DNA of 37,764 nt from Bdellovibrionales bacterium (GTDB taxonomy: Bacteria; Bdellovibrionota; Bdellovibrionia; Bdellovibrionales; JAMPXM01), in NCBI GenBank assembly GCA_005808505.1, contig SYLX01000255.1, forward strand, positions 1-37,764, written 5' to 3'. Under the pieces are notes generated by a model. The model made no database searches, was not told the DNA's origin, and saw only the letters and a program-made list of their open reading frames with translations. Each line of letters starts with the position of its first letter. Within the stretch, counting starts at the first letter, position 1. Position numbers and translations under genes: made by a program. Positions 1 through 8,088 of this stretch are shown piece after piece.

Positions 1-1365
1 ACGATGAAGCTCAACGCAACAACCGAGATGATTCCGGTCACATGGCCTGAGTTCAACTCGCTTCATCCCTTCGCGCCGACGGATCAAGTGAAAGGCAGCC
101 TAGGTATGATCCGCGAGCTCGAAGGTATGCTCGCCGAGATCACGGGTTTTGCGGCCGTCAGCGTTCAGCCGAACTCGGGAGCTGCTGGCGAATATGCTGG
201 TCTCTTGGCGATTCGCGACTACCATCTCTCGCGCGGAGACAAACACCGCAAAGTCTGCTTGATCCCCGCTTCGGCGCACGGAACAAATCCTGCGAGCGCG
301 GTCATGGCCGGCATGAGCGTTGTTGTCGTAAAATCCGATGAGCAAGGAAACGTCGACATCGCTGACCTCCGCCTCAAAGCGGATGAACACAAAAACGATC
401 TCGCTGCCCTCATGATCACGTATCCTTCTACGCACGGAGTTTTCGAAGAAGGCATCAAAGATATCTGCCAGATCATTCACGATCGCGGCGGACAAGTTTA
501 CATGGACGGCGCAAACTTTAACGCGCTCGTCGGCCTTAGCCGCCCCGGCGACTTTGGACCCGACGTTTGCCATTTGAACTTGCACAAGACGTTCTGCATT
601 CCGCACGGTGGCGGCGGACCTGGTGTTGGTCCCATCGGCGTTCGCGAACATTTGAAAGCTTTCTTGCCCGGTCACCGCATGTCGGAAGGCATGGGTCTTC
701 GTGGTGGTTCGATGTCGGCAAGTGCTTCGGCCGTGAGCGCAGCTCCGTTTGGTAGCGCTTCAATTCTTCCGATCTCTTGGTCGTACATCACGATGATGGG
801 TCGAGACGGATTGAAAGCTGCAACACAGTTCGCGATTCTGAACGCCAACTACATCGCGCAACGTTTGGCTCCGCACTACCCAATTCTCTACAAAGGGAAA
901 ACCGGTCGCGTCGCGCACGAGTGCATTATCGATCTTCGACCGCTTAAAGCTACTTCGGGCGTTGACGTTGAAGACGTTGCGAAACGACTCATGGATTACG
1001 GCTTCCATGCTCCGACCATGTCGTGGCCGGTTGCGGGCACTCTCATGATCGAGCCAACCGAGAGCGAATCGAAAGCTGAACTCGATCGCTTCTGTGATGC
1101 GATGATCGCGATTCGCGAAGAGATCCGCGAAATCGAGTCTGGTAAAGCGGATAAAGAGGACAACGTCCTAAAGCGTGCGCCCCATACCGTTTCGGCGATT
1201 TCGAGCGATGCGTGGAACCGCGCTTATTCTCGCGAAAAGGCAGCTTTCCCGCTTCCTTGGGTCAAAGAACGCAAGTTTTGGCCCGCCGTTGCGCGTATCA
1301 ACAACGCCTACGGCGATCGCAACTTCGTCTGCTCTTGCTTACCGATTGAAGCTTATTCGAACTGA
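1..1365 (+). CDS. gcvP: Glycine dehydrogenase (decarboxylating), P-protein, C-terminal half (5' end outside window)
   Basis: This is the PLP-dependent P-protein of the glycine cleavage system. It decarboxylates glycine and passes the aminomethyl group to the lipoyl arm of GcvH. The frame is already open at base 1, and the first in-frame ATG (base 4) is the internal Met of the conserved [10 protein letters not shown] stretch. That form is typical of single-chain P-proteins of about 950 residues, so roughly the last 450 residues are here. The PLP-lysine motif [15 protein letters not shown] is intact, with Lys 195 counted from that Met. The conserved [10 protein letters not shown] and [10 protein letters not shown] segments are also present. 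The C-terminus (RDFVCSCLP-like, here RNFVCSCLP) is normal. A strong hairpin terminator follows the stop. The partner genes gcvT and gcvH lie about 18 kb away on the other strand, which is unusual because these genes are commonly adjacent. Family identity is essentially certain. Confidence 0.97.
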   Translation, partial: TMKLNATTEMIPVTWPEFNSLHPFAPTDQVKGSLGMIRELEGMLAEITGFAAVSVQPNSGAAGEYAGLLAIRDYHLSRGDKHRKVCLIPASAHGTNPASAVMAGMSVVVVKSDEQGNVDIADLRLKADEHKNDLAALMITYPSTHGVFEEGIKDICQIIHDRGGQVYMDGANFNALVGLSRPGDFGPDVCHLNLHKTFCIPHGGGGPGVGPIGVREHLKAFLPGHRMSEGMGLRGGSMSASASAVSAAPFGSASILPISWSYITMMGRDGLKAATQFAILNANYIAQRLAPHYPILYKGKTGRVAHECIIDLRPLKATSGVDVEDVAKRLMDYGFHAPTMSWPVAGTLMIEPTESESKAELDRFCDAMIAIREEIREIESGKADKEDNVLKRAPHTVSAISSDAWNRAYSREKAAFPLPWVKERKFWPAVARINNAYGDRNFVCSCLPIEAYSN

Positions 1366-1392
1366 TCTGAAATTTAAGCCGCAAGTTCCTGA

Positions 1393-1425
1393 GCCGCCGG
1401 TCCCAGATAGCACCGGCGGCTTTCT
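1393..1425 (+). terminator. Intrinsic terminator after gcvP
   Basis: A perfect 9-bp stem, gccgccggt (1393-1401) pairing with accggcggc (1412-1420), encloses a 10-nt loop and is followed by tttct. It sits 27 bp after the gcvP stop codon. Confidence 0.85.
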
Positions 1426-1491
1426 CGTAGTTTTCTGCCGCTTTTGAAAGCCGCTAAGGTTTACACGGTTCATTGTGGCAAATACCTACCT

Positions 1492-1508
1492 AGGAACAGC
1501 CTGTTCCT
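1492..1508. promoter_or_regulatory. 17-bp near-perfect DNA palindrome, possible operator
   Basis: AGGAACAGCCTGTTCCT has two 8-bp arms around a single central base. The centre is too short for an RNA hairpin loop without opening several pairs, so a dimeric repressor or activator site is more likely than a terminator. It lies 64 bp upstream of the start codon of the exported protein at 1572-2102 and just beyond the gcvP terminator. No regulator is recognised for it, and it does not match the TTAC-N3-GTAA type of LexA box reported for Bdellovibrio. Confidence 0.4.
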
Positions 1509-1571
1509 CGCCCCCTTGACGGATGAAGACGCTTTGCGGTCTTCTTGAGGAGACGCTCAAGGAGATGTCTT

Positions 1572-2102
1572 ATGAACACTCGGCTTTCCAGCCTCTCCGC
1601 CTCAATTCTGAACCTCTTTTTAGGTCTTGCACTGATCGCTCCGGTTTTGGCTCCGCACTTTGCAAGAGCCCAAACAACGATCGAAGTGACCGAAGTACCG
1701 AAGAAGAAAGTTCTCGTAAAGAAATCGAGCTCGACGACAACGATCACGACCATCAACAAAGAAGTCGAAAGCGAAGATGAAAACGACGCACTCGACGGCA
1801 CAACGAGCGTGGTGATTGGCAATCAGCTTGTTGAGCCCGAGCCGATTGAACGCGAGATGCGCGCTGACTTCGGATCAACTGGGCAAACGGGAATGGCCGG
1901 CTGCAAAACGGAAGAGCTTTCGAAGAACATGGTTCGAGAGCTTAAGACAGATTGCAATGCATGGATCAAAGATCAAAAAGCAGATCTTCAATCCAAGTAC
2001 CTGACGGGTTCCTGCACGGAATCATGCGAGCCTTGCGGCATGAGCTTAAAACGTTGTTCCGTCGTTGGTCGCATCAAGTACACGACGAAGACTGCCAAGT
2101 GA
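1572..2102 (+). CDS. Exported protein of unknown function
   Basis: A 176-residue protein not recognised as a member of a named family. The start at 1572 is chosen because AAGGAG lies 7 nt upstream; an upstream in-frame start at 1545 lacks such a site. The N-terminus is a clear Sec signal peptide: basic MNTR, a hydrophobic stretch of about 20 residues, then ARA-QTT as the likely cleavage site. The mature protein opens with a Lys/Ser/Thr-rich segment (KKKVLVKK, then SSSTTTITTI). The C-terminal third carries five Cys, four of them clustered in CTESCEPC and KRCS, which suggests disulfides or a metal site in the periplasm. The gene converges on the minus-strand pilin-like gene with a 14-bp gap. 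A palindrome upstream may control it. Confidence 0.7.
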   Translation: MNTRLSSLSASILNLFLGLALIAPVLAPHFARAQTTIEVTEVPKKKVLVKKSSSTTTITTINKEVESEDENDALDGTTSVVIGNQLVEPEPIEREMRADFGSTGQTGMAGCKTEELSKNMVRELKTDCNAWIKDQKADLQSKYLTGSCTESCEPCGMSLKRCSVVGRIKYTTKTAK

Positions 2103-2116
2103 TTTTCTAGCTGACC

Positions 2117-2722
2117 CTATTGGCTCAAATCATCGACGAGATGGAGGGAATTCCCCTTCTCGTCGATCGTCCAAATATCTAAGACAGCATCATCATCTAA
2201 ATTCGCGGCCGCAATGGCCTTAAACGTTGTCTGCGTTGCCGTACAGTCCGGGCAGTACGAAACGAGTTTTGCAAAATCAATCTGATCAAGCTTCGTCACC
2301 GGCGAGTAGCCGATCTTTGCTCTCGGCTCAGCAGCTTTCAGGGCATCGAGGTCTTTGCGAGAAGGATCGTGATCCGCAAGCGATACTAATGAAGCATCCG
2401 ATGCTTTCACGAAACCGAACTTGTAGACGACGTTCTTAGGAAAAATCCCGAGACTCTTTAGATCTGTCGTGTAGCTCTTATGCTTCTCAAAAAAAGCGGC
2501 CTCAGAATCGGCAACAAGCTTGAGATCCGCAAGGGCGCCGACTTGAATCGCCTGGACCTGCCGTCCGTGATAAAAGCGTCCGCAAGTCGGTGCGAGAAAC
2601 AACAAAGTCATCAAAATCGTAGCGACAAAAAAAGCGCCGATTACGTGGGTCGTACGTTGTGATTTCTCATCAGAGTTACCGTTTGAAACCGTTGGAGATG
2701 CGGATCCCGGGAAATCAGCCAT
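2117..2722 (-). CDS. Membrane-anchored type IV pilin-like / pseudopilin-like protein
   Basis: A 201-residue protein with a cytoplasmic N-terminal stretch of about 27 residues, one transmembrane helix (roughly 28-45, VIGAFFVATILMTLLFLAP), and a periplasmic domain. The domain starts with a helix (ALADLKLVADSEAAFFEKHK) followed by SYTTDLKSLG. This resembles the post-helix part of type IVa pilins and GspG-like pseudopilins. The C-terminal LDDDAVLDIWTIDEKGN resembles the calcium-loop-like end of pilin-like proteins in Bdellovibrio relatives. A canonical prepilin cleavage site (G followed by xxxxE) is not present before the helix, so this is a pilin-fold protein rather than a proven pilin. The start is supported by AAGGAA 5 nt upstream. 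The gene stands alone on its strand; function is unknown. Confidence 0.65.
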   Translation of the reverse strand: MADFPGSASPTVSNGNSDEKSQRTTHVIGAFFVATILMTLLFLAPTCGRFYHGRQVQAIQVGALADLKLVADSEAAFFEKHKSYTTDLKSLGIFPKNVVYKFGFVKASDASLVSLADHDPSRKDLDALKAAEPRAKIGYSPVTKLDQIDFAKLVSYCPDCTATQTTFKAIAAANLDDDAVLDIWTIDEKGNSLHLVDDLSQ

Positions 2723-2897
2723 GGTCTTTCCTTTTCAGTTCTGTCGCGAAAAATACAACTACCAGAGATTTCCTAACTGAGCGAGACGCGAAGCCAAAAA
2801 TGAGAGGATTTGTCCCTTGGTAGCGCCGAGTAAAAACGGGTTTCACATTAGCTAAAAACAAGAGGTGGTAAACTCAGGGCCGTTGAAAGGAGGTAGT

Positions 2898-3242
2898 ATG
2901 AGACTTGATATTCGATTCCGCCACATGGACCGTTCGGAGGCAGTAGAGAATCTCGCTACGGACAAGGTCATGCAGGCGATCGACGGATTTCTTCACCGGC
3001 ATGACGCCCACATTCAAGTCTGGCTCGTAAGCGACCTGAATCGTACAAACCGCGGAACGGGACGTTTCATCTGCGAGATCGAAGTGCGCTATCCAAAGAA
3101 GAAGCACTTCTTTATCCAAAAGTCCCACGAGGATATGCACAACGCGATTCAAGAGGCCTGCGATAAGCTGAAAGTGCTTCTCGACGAAGCGGGTAAACGT
3201 GAGCTTGATGTCCGCCACGAAGGGGCTATTTCAGCCTACTAA
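2898..3242 (+). CDS. hpf: Ribosome hibernation promoting factor / ribosome-associated inhibitor family
   Basis: A 114-residue protein of the HPF/YfiA (sigma-54 modulation, S30EA) family. Members bind the small ribosomal subunit between head and body and silence ribosomes in stationary phase or starvation. The length fits a short-form HPF; the C-terminal dimerisation domain of long HPFs is absent. Family character is visible in the early MRLDIRFRHMD, the middle NRGTGRFICEIEVRYPKKKHFFIQKS and the helical DMHNAIQEACDKLKVLLDEAGKRE. The ATG at 2898 is preceded by AAAGGAGGT, a near-perfect ribosome binding site 3-4 nt away; the in-frame GTG at 2865 has none. A terminator follows. The gene is monocistronic, lying between divergent and convergent neighbours. 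Confidence 0.88.
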   Translation: MRLDIRFRHMDRSEAVENLATDKVMQAIDGFLHRHDAHIQVWLVSDLNRTNRGTGRFICEIEVRYPKKKHFFIQKSHEDMHNAIQEACDKLKVLLDEAGKRELDVRHEGAISAY

Positions 3243-3283
3243 TTTTCTCTGATCGATCTGTTAGATAAGCCTCTCCGAGGCGA

Positions 3284-3310
3284 AGCCCGGCTGAAAAGTC
3301 GGGCTTTTTA
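3284..3310 (+). terminator. Intrinsic terminator after hpf
   Basis: Stem AGCCCG (3284-3289) pairs with CGGGCT (3300-3305) around a 10-nt loop and is followed by ttttta. It also overlaps the last bases of the convergent RDD gene. Confidence 0.8.
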
Positions 3311-5131
3311 TTTGCGCGTGGCTTTTTTGATGTAAGGCGGAAGCTTTGTCGGAAGCGCTGACGTCGGCTTCTTAGCCGCAGGCTTTCGAATTTCCTGAGC
3401 TGGCGCAGGAGGCGGCACCGGTGGAACGTAAGTGCCAGCATCGGCCGTATCTGCGAGATAACGAAGATCTCGTTCTAAAAGTTCAAGCTCCCCGCCTTGC
3501 AGCTGAGCGCTAGGCTTGGTGAAGTAAAGCTCCGCAAGAGACTCGCGAGCCGTCTGCTTGGTTGAAGAACCAAGAAAGAGACCAGGATCTTTGCCAAAGA
3601 GCATCTGCTTCCAATCGGCTATGAGCCGCGGCGCAATTTCAAAAGTTTTCTCACCCCGACGGTGGGCGATCGCACCATTCTCCATTTGAAACCGTGCAGT
3701 ACGTAACCCGAAGCTTCCCTGCGCTTGGGAGTAATCGAGCCCCTTCATGTCACCGCTCAAACGAAGATCGATGTTCCAAAGCGGAAGTTCCGTTTTGAAG
3801 AAATGAAACGGCGTAAAGCCCGTGAACGTGACGTTAGCTTTGCCTTGATTGAAATCCGCAGTCACCCGTTTGCCGAAAGCGGAAACCTTGAATTCCGTCG
3901 GTTTGAATTCTTCAAGCATTCCATCAAATTGAAGATCGATGGGGTTCTTGAGGAGATCGGGGAAAAGCTCTGGACGAATCTGCAAGAAGGCCTGTTTCCC
4001 GAAGATCACTCGCTTCGGCTCAAGCGTTACGCTCTCAAGGTTCAAAAGAAGCAAATCACTCTCAAGATAAATCTGGCCGACGTTCACGCGCTTCTGCATC
4101 GCTTTGAGTTCAAACTCATTCAGCGACAAACGCTTCACTTGCATCGGTGCTCGGCCTGGGAGTTCAAGCACGATGTTTTGCAACTCGGCCGTTTGAATCG
4201 TTAATCCAATAGGGATACCGATTGCCATGAGAAGGGCACGGTCTTCGGTGGAATTCGCTTGAGCCCCTTGCCCACTCATCTCGTTAGTTGCTTCGCTTGG
4301 TTTCACGCCGACAGGCCATTGGCGAACGGTGATCTTGCCGCCGCCGATGGTGATGGCGCTGAACGATTTGGACCGTGAGTTGTCTCCAACCACGTCAACC
4401 GCGCGGAAGCTGACGTTCGTCAGTTCGAAGTCAACATTTTCAGATTGGCGAGAGATCTCGCTGATGGTGTAGCCTTCGCGCGGGCTTCCCTCGATGCGTC
4501 CGAAACGGAAGCCGTGGACTTCCAAAGTTTTGGCGTACTCGCGCATCGGGTAGGACGTAAATTCAGCGACGTAGTAACCGACCCCGCCGAGCGCAACGAG
4601 CAAGAGCAAGGAACCAACCACGACTTGCCAAGTTTTGATCGCGAGCGAATTTTCGCCGTAACTGATCACCCGAGTTTTACCGATGGCATCGTGCAAACCC
4701 CGACGGTCGGCGCGAATGAGAATTCGCAAATAACCGTAGCCGAGTAAAAGCCCGTTGATGAATCGCCCAATCGTCTCGCGCAAAATAATTCGACCTGCAT
4801 CGATGGGCTCGTCAAGCCGCTCGGGCTCGACGTTGACGATGCGGATGCCGACAATTTTTTTACCGTAGGTCTGCCCGGTCTTGATTCCGAAATAACAAAA
4901 GTAAATGAGTAAGATGAGCGTGTTGAGACTCTTCGGGTAACCGTCTGGAAGAACGCGCGAGCCGAGAGCCTCAAGAAAGGCGAAGACGGCCGTCAGAATA
5001 AGTGTGTCGAGTACAAACGCAACCGCACGTTGGCCAGCCGTTGCTTCGGGCCAGCTCCAGGCCGATTCTTCAAAGCGAATTTCATCCGGCGCGGTTTGCG
5101 GCTCTAGATTGTTCGGATCCAAATTCTCCAT
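3308..5131 (-). CDS. RDD-domain membrane protein with long C-terminal AsmA-like region
   Basis: A 607-residue protein. Residues about 30-165 form an RDD domain: AGQRAVAFVLDTLIL with the Arg and Asp of the family, GQTYGKKIVGIRIV, RETIGRFI and RRGLHDAIGKTRVI, with hydrophobic helices between. A further transmembrane helix follows (about 170-195). The remaining 400 residues are beta-rich, with repeated L-x-L-x patterns such as VKRLSLNEFELKAM and IYLESDLLLLNLESVTLEPKRVIF. These recall AsmA/TamB-type envelope proteins, but I cannot prove that. The C-terminus is Pro/Lys-rich. The start ATG at 5131 is preferred (purine-rich caggtcg upstream); 5161 is possible. The gene overlaps the rhomboid gene's 3' end by 50 bp, indicating an operon with translational coupling. 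RDD proteins have been linked to ion or small-molecule transport; the role here is unknown. Confidence 0.75.
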   Translation of the reverse strand: MENLDPNNLEPQTAPDEIRFEESAWSWPEATAGQRAVAFVLDTLILTAVFAFLEALGSRVLPDGYPKSLNTLILLIYFCYFGIKTGQTYGKKIVGIRIVNVEPERLDEPIDAGRIILRETIGRFINGLLLGYGYLRILIRADRRGLHDAIGKTRVISYGENSLAIKTWQVVVGSLLLLVALGGVGYYVAEFTSYPMREYAKTLEVHGFRFGRIEGSPREGYTISEISRQSENVDFELTNVSFRAVDVVGDNSRSKSFSAITIGGGKITVRQWPVGVKPSEATNEMSGQGAQANSTEDRALLMAIGIPIGLTIQTAELQNIVLELPGRAPMQVKRLSLNEFELKAMQKRVNVGQIYLESDLLLLNLESVTLEPKRVIFGKQAFLQIRPELFPDLLKNPIDLQFDGMLEEFKPTEFKVSAFGKRVTADFNQGKANVTFTGFTPFHFFKTELPLWNIDLRLSGDMKGLDYSQAQGSFGLRTARFQMENGAIAHRRGEKTFEIAPRLIADWKQMLFGKDPGLFLGSSTKQTARESLAELYFTKPSAQLQGGELELLERDLRYLADTADAGTYVPPVPPPAPAQEIRKPAAKKPTSALPTKLPPYIKKATRK

Positions 5132-6620
5132 CGACCTGCCCTTGTGCTTTCGCGGCGACATTCGTGGCGAGACGACGCTCGGTGAACGCCAACGACTCCG
5201 TTTCGCCGCGACCGGGATGGGCCTTTCGCAGTATTCGCAAAAGCTCGAGAGCTTCGTTGAACTTCTCAGCTCGCTCGAGCGCGCGGATCAAACCCATCAC
5301 TTTGGTGATCTCGCGCTCGGCGATCAAACTCGCGCCTGGCCAATCAAAAACCCGCGCGGCCGAAAGGACCGAACCCAACGCTTTCTTGTCGGACTTATTG
5401 AAGAAGTACAAAAGCTCGCAGAACTTCTCATTGAGGAAAACTTTGCCTCCAGCGGGAAGCCTCTCCCAATTCAAAACTCCAAGACGTTTCACGATTGTCC
5501 ACGACTCGACCATGGCCGTGGTATTCGCTGGATTGTGAAAGAGCACTTCGCGAAGAAGCGAGAGCTTCACTTCCGGATCCGTAATCTTCCTGGATGCGAG
5601 AAACAGCTCCCCTTCAAAAGGGAAAGCGAACGGTTTCGATAACCACTGCGCCTGGGCCGCGATGGCACCAAGCAAGATCCCGATGCCAAAGCCACCGAGG
5701 TGGGCAAGGTGCGCAACGTTTCCGCCTTGAATATTGAGAGCGCCATTTACGTCTTGCATGACGACGAAAACAGCAAAGAACAACCACGTTGGAATGAGGA
5801 CGATCTGGTTGAAAACAAAAAACATTGAGACCCAGACCCGCACCGAAAATGCCCAGAACGCGACCATGAACGCCGCCCCTACCGCGCTCACGTTCGCCGA
5901 GGCGCCAAGCAAAGGTCGCACAGGTTCTGAACTCATGAAGAGTTCGAGTGTTAAACCCGTACTCCCGCCGAGAAAGTAGACCAGACCCAGAGCCAGCGGC
6001 CCGATCCGTTGCTCGAGCGGAATGGCGAAGAGTAAAAAGAAAATCATGTTTCCGATCAAGTGCATCCATCCGTCATGGAGGAACTGCGCCTTCAAAACCG
6101 TTAACCAGCTGTAAGTCGAGCGCGTGAGAAGGCCATCCCCTTGCGCCGCCGAAACTAAAAGCTGCTCTTCACGCTCGAGTGCTTCGGCAAATGCGCTAAA
6201 TTCGACGAGCGCTTTGATCTCGGAACTCGCTTCGCGGAACGCGGAAGCACGAAGTGCGAACTCGGCAAGTTTACCAAGTCGAACTTTTTGATCCTTGATT
6301 CGTTTAGATTCGGCTTCGAGACGCGAAACGAATCCAAACGCTGATTCCGAGCGACCCGATGAGGAATTGGATTGTACGGTTGCGCGCAAGACTCCACATT
6401 CCGCGGTACTTAAGTCTGAAAGCGGGCATGCAGCCAGCGCCAACAATTTTTGTTTTTGTTGCCGCTCCACCGCGGCAGGCGCGTTCAAATGCTCTGATGA
6501 AATCTTGTCGGAGAGATGGAAGTGCAAAACGGAATAGACGCAGGTGACGACCAGAATGAGGAGCGTCATCCACGGGAAGTCCCGCGTTTTTGCTTGAAGT
6601 CCGAGGGGAAACACAAACAT
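5082..6620 (-). CDS. Rhomboid-family intramembrane serine protease with N-terminal insert and C-terminal extension
   Basis: A 512-residue polytopic protein. The catalytic pair is visible: Ser 241 in LLGASANVS (family GxSx) and His 307 in AHLAHLGGFGIG. The conserved HDGWMHLIGNMIFFLL (His 187, Asn 191) and EQRIGPLALGLVYFLGG elements complete the core, about residues 175-325. A hydrophobic helix at 15-34 is separated from the core by about 140 mostly soluble, charged residues, an unusually long insert. Residues 330-512 form a soluble helical tail (AFPFEGELFLASRKITDPEVKL onward), possibly a repeat-type protein-binding region. It would cut transmembrane substrates in the inner membrane. It overlaps the downstream RDD gene, so the two are probably co-expressed. 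No strong ribosome binding site precedes the ATG. Confidence 0.88.
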   Translation of the reverse strand: MFVFPLGLQAKTRDFPWMTLLILVVTCVYSVLHFHLSDKISSEHLNAPAAVERQQKQKLLALAACPLSDLSTAECGVLRATVQSNSSSGRSESAFGFVSRLEAESKRIKDQKVRLGKLAEFALRASAFREASSEIKALVEFSAFAEALEREEQLLVSAAQGDGLLTRSTYSWLTVLKAQFLHDGWMHLIGNMIFFLLFAIPLEQRIGPLALGLVYFLGGSTGLTLELFMSSEPVRPLLGASANVSAVGAAFMVAFWAFSVRVWVSMFFVFNQIVLIPTWLFFAVFVVMQDVNGALNIQGGNVAHLAHLGGFGIGILLGAIAAQAQWLSKPFAFPFEGELFLASRKITDPEVKLSLLREVLFHNPANTTAMVESWTIVKRLGVLNWERLPAGGKVFLNEKFCELLYFFNKSDKKALGSVLSAARVFDWPGASLIAEREITKVMGLIRALERAEKFNEALELLRILRKAHPGRGETESLAFTERRLATNVAAKAQGQVDGEFGSEQSRAANRAG

Positions 6621-6824
6621 GATTAGTTTTCTTATCGGACCTTAGCCGGGTTTCCGTAAGAATTTCTTCTACTTTGGTAGAGGGATGGCTCATTCTGATA
6701 CACCCGCTTTTGCCGGTGCGCGCAGTTCACTGAATGTGAATACGGAAGCGCTCAATATTGGCGGGAAGGAATCCGATCTTTTTACTTTGGAGCTTTAGAG
6801 CTCGAAGCCTTGAGGATAGAAGTC

Positions 6825-7028
6825 ATGAGCGCAAAAAAACTCAAACCCAATCTTCCCGAGAAGATGCCGTCAAGCGATCTGAAGAGCATTGATCCGCTGA
6901 AACTTCTGATCACGAACAAACGCTCGCGCCTGATCAAAGGTCGCGACGCCATCCGCGAATGCGCAAGTTGCCACAAGATCAGCCTTTCTTCGGTGAAGGT
7001 CTGCTCGCATTGCGGATCTAAATTTTGA
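6825..7028 (+). CDS. Small zinc-ribbon protein
   Basis: A 67-residue basic protein. The C-terminus holds two CxxC pairs, ECASCHK and VCSHCGSKF, separated by 11 residues. That is a compact zinc ribbon likely to bind one Zn(II) through four Cys. The N-terminal part is Lys/Pro-rich (MSAKKLKPNLPEK) and probably flexible. The ATG at 6825 is preceded by TTGAGGA with good spacing; a TTG at 6810 in the same frame overlaps that site and is not used here. No named family is recognised. It may act in RNA or protein binding, by analogy with other free-standing zinc ribbons. The last codon is followed by a run of T, then the convergent radical SAM gene 12 bp on. Confidence 0.7.
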   Translation: MSAKKLKPNLPEKMPSSDLKSIDPLKLLITNKRSRLIKGRDAIRECASCHKISLSSVKVCSHCGSKF

Positions 7029-7040
7029 TCTTTTTTTCGA

Positions 7041-7979
7041 CTAAGTTTTAAACAAGCGACCTTGGTAAGCGCCTCGATCGTTGATGCGATCGATGATGCC
7101 TTGGTAGCTCTTCATCTTGTGACGTGTCCACGCGGGCGCGATCAACTCATCCCATCTTGAAGAGAGTGCGGCCAAGCGGTGGACCGCGATCTTTGGCGAA
7201 AGATGCTCTAAGAACAAAGCGACTCGCGATGAGTAGAGATCAAGATCCGCGGGTTCAAATTTTCCATCCGCGTACATTTGCTCAAGCGGCGTGTTTTTAA
7301 GCACGTGCAAGTTATGCAGCTTCACGTTCGAAATCGGAAGCTGGTTGCAAAGCAAGGCCGTCTCGACGATCTGTTTTTCGTTTTCCGTTGGCCAACCAAA
7401 GATCAAATGAATGCCAACATCGACACCCGTTGCGGCAACTCGCTCGATCCCTTTGATCGCCTGTGCAGCGGTGTGACCTCTTCGCATCCAGATCAACTGA
7501 TCATCATCGAAGCTCTGAACTCCGAGTTCGATTCCGACGAAAGTTTTTTCGGCGTACTCTTTCCATGTGCGAAGAACCGCGTCGGAAAGTGTATCGGGAC
7601 GTGTACCCACCACGAGACCTGCGACATCCGGATAACTCAACGCTACGTCGAAGCCTTCTTTCAATCGAGAAAGACCCGTAAACGTCGTCGTGTAAGCCTG
7701 GAAGTAGACGAGAAACTTGCTCGCGTTGAAACGAGCAGCAACTTTCGCGCGGTGGTTTTCGATCTGTTCGCGAATCGCGTCGCCTTGGCTTTCAGGGTAA
7801 GCAAACGAGCCGTGCTCATCGCAGAAGATGCACGTCTGCATGCCTTTAAGACCCGCACGGTTTGGGCAGTTGTCGGCGATGGAAACCGGGATCTTCACGA
7901 CCTTGGATCCAAAGCGCGCTTTGTAGACTTGGCTGATGGGAAAGTAGGGTTTCCCCGCCCAATTCGATTGATCGATCAC
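7041..7979 (-). CDS. Radical SAM protein, YhcC/TIGR01212 type
   Basis: A protein of about 312 residues in the YhcC-like radical SAM family, relatives of the Elp3 branch. The cluster-binding cysteines are Cys 38, Cys 50 and Cys 53 in NCPNRAGLKGMQTCIFCDEHG, matching the family's Cx11CxxC spacing. Other signatures are YFQAYTTTF, VVGTRPDTL, GIELGVQS and HLIFGWPTE. The start is uncertain: GTG at 7979 gives an N-terminus (MIDQSNWAGKPYFPISQVYK) that aligns with the usual family start, while TTG at 8015 is the longest frame. Neither has a good ribosome binding site. The natural substrate of this family is not known to me; a tRNA-related role is often suspected. It is divergent from the MnmC-like gene, which may also act on tRNA, so the pair is of interest. 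Confidence 0.88.
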   Translation of the reverse strand: MIDQSNWAGKPYFPISQVYKARFGSKVVKIPVSIADNCPNRAGLKGMQTCIFCDEHGSFAYPESQGDAIREQIENHRAKVAARFNASKFLVYFQAYTTTFTGLSRLKEGFDVALSYPDVAGLVVGTRPDTLSDAVLRTWKEYAEKTFVGIELGVQSFDDDQLIWMRRGHTAAQAIKGIERVAATGVDVGIHLIFGWPTENEKQIVETALLCNQLPISNVKLHNLHVLKNTPLEQMYADGKFEPADLDLYSSRVALFLEHLSPKIAVHRLAALSSRWDELIAPAWTRHKMKSYQGIIDRINDRGAYQGRLFKT

Positions 7980-8088
7980 GACGGCGACAATGCAGCACGT
8001 CAGCCGGCTTGTCAAAGCCTGCGCGGAGAAGGTACCTCCTGTCCAATCTGGCCTTATTCAGTTTCACCCAAACCCAAACGGAGCCGTG

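Noticed and set aside
6685-6798. 37-codon plus-strand ORF MAHSDTPAF...LEL before the zinc-ribbon gene
   Set aside because: The only purine-rich stretch (AGAGGG) abuts the ATG with no spacing; the peptide matches nothing recognised. It could still be expressed.
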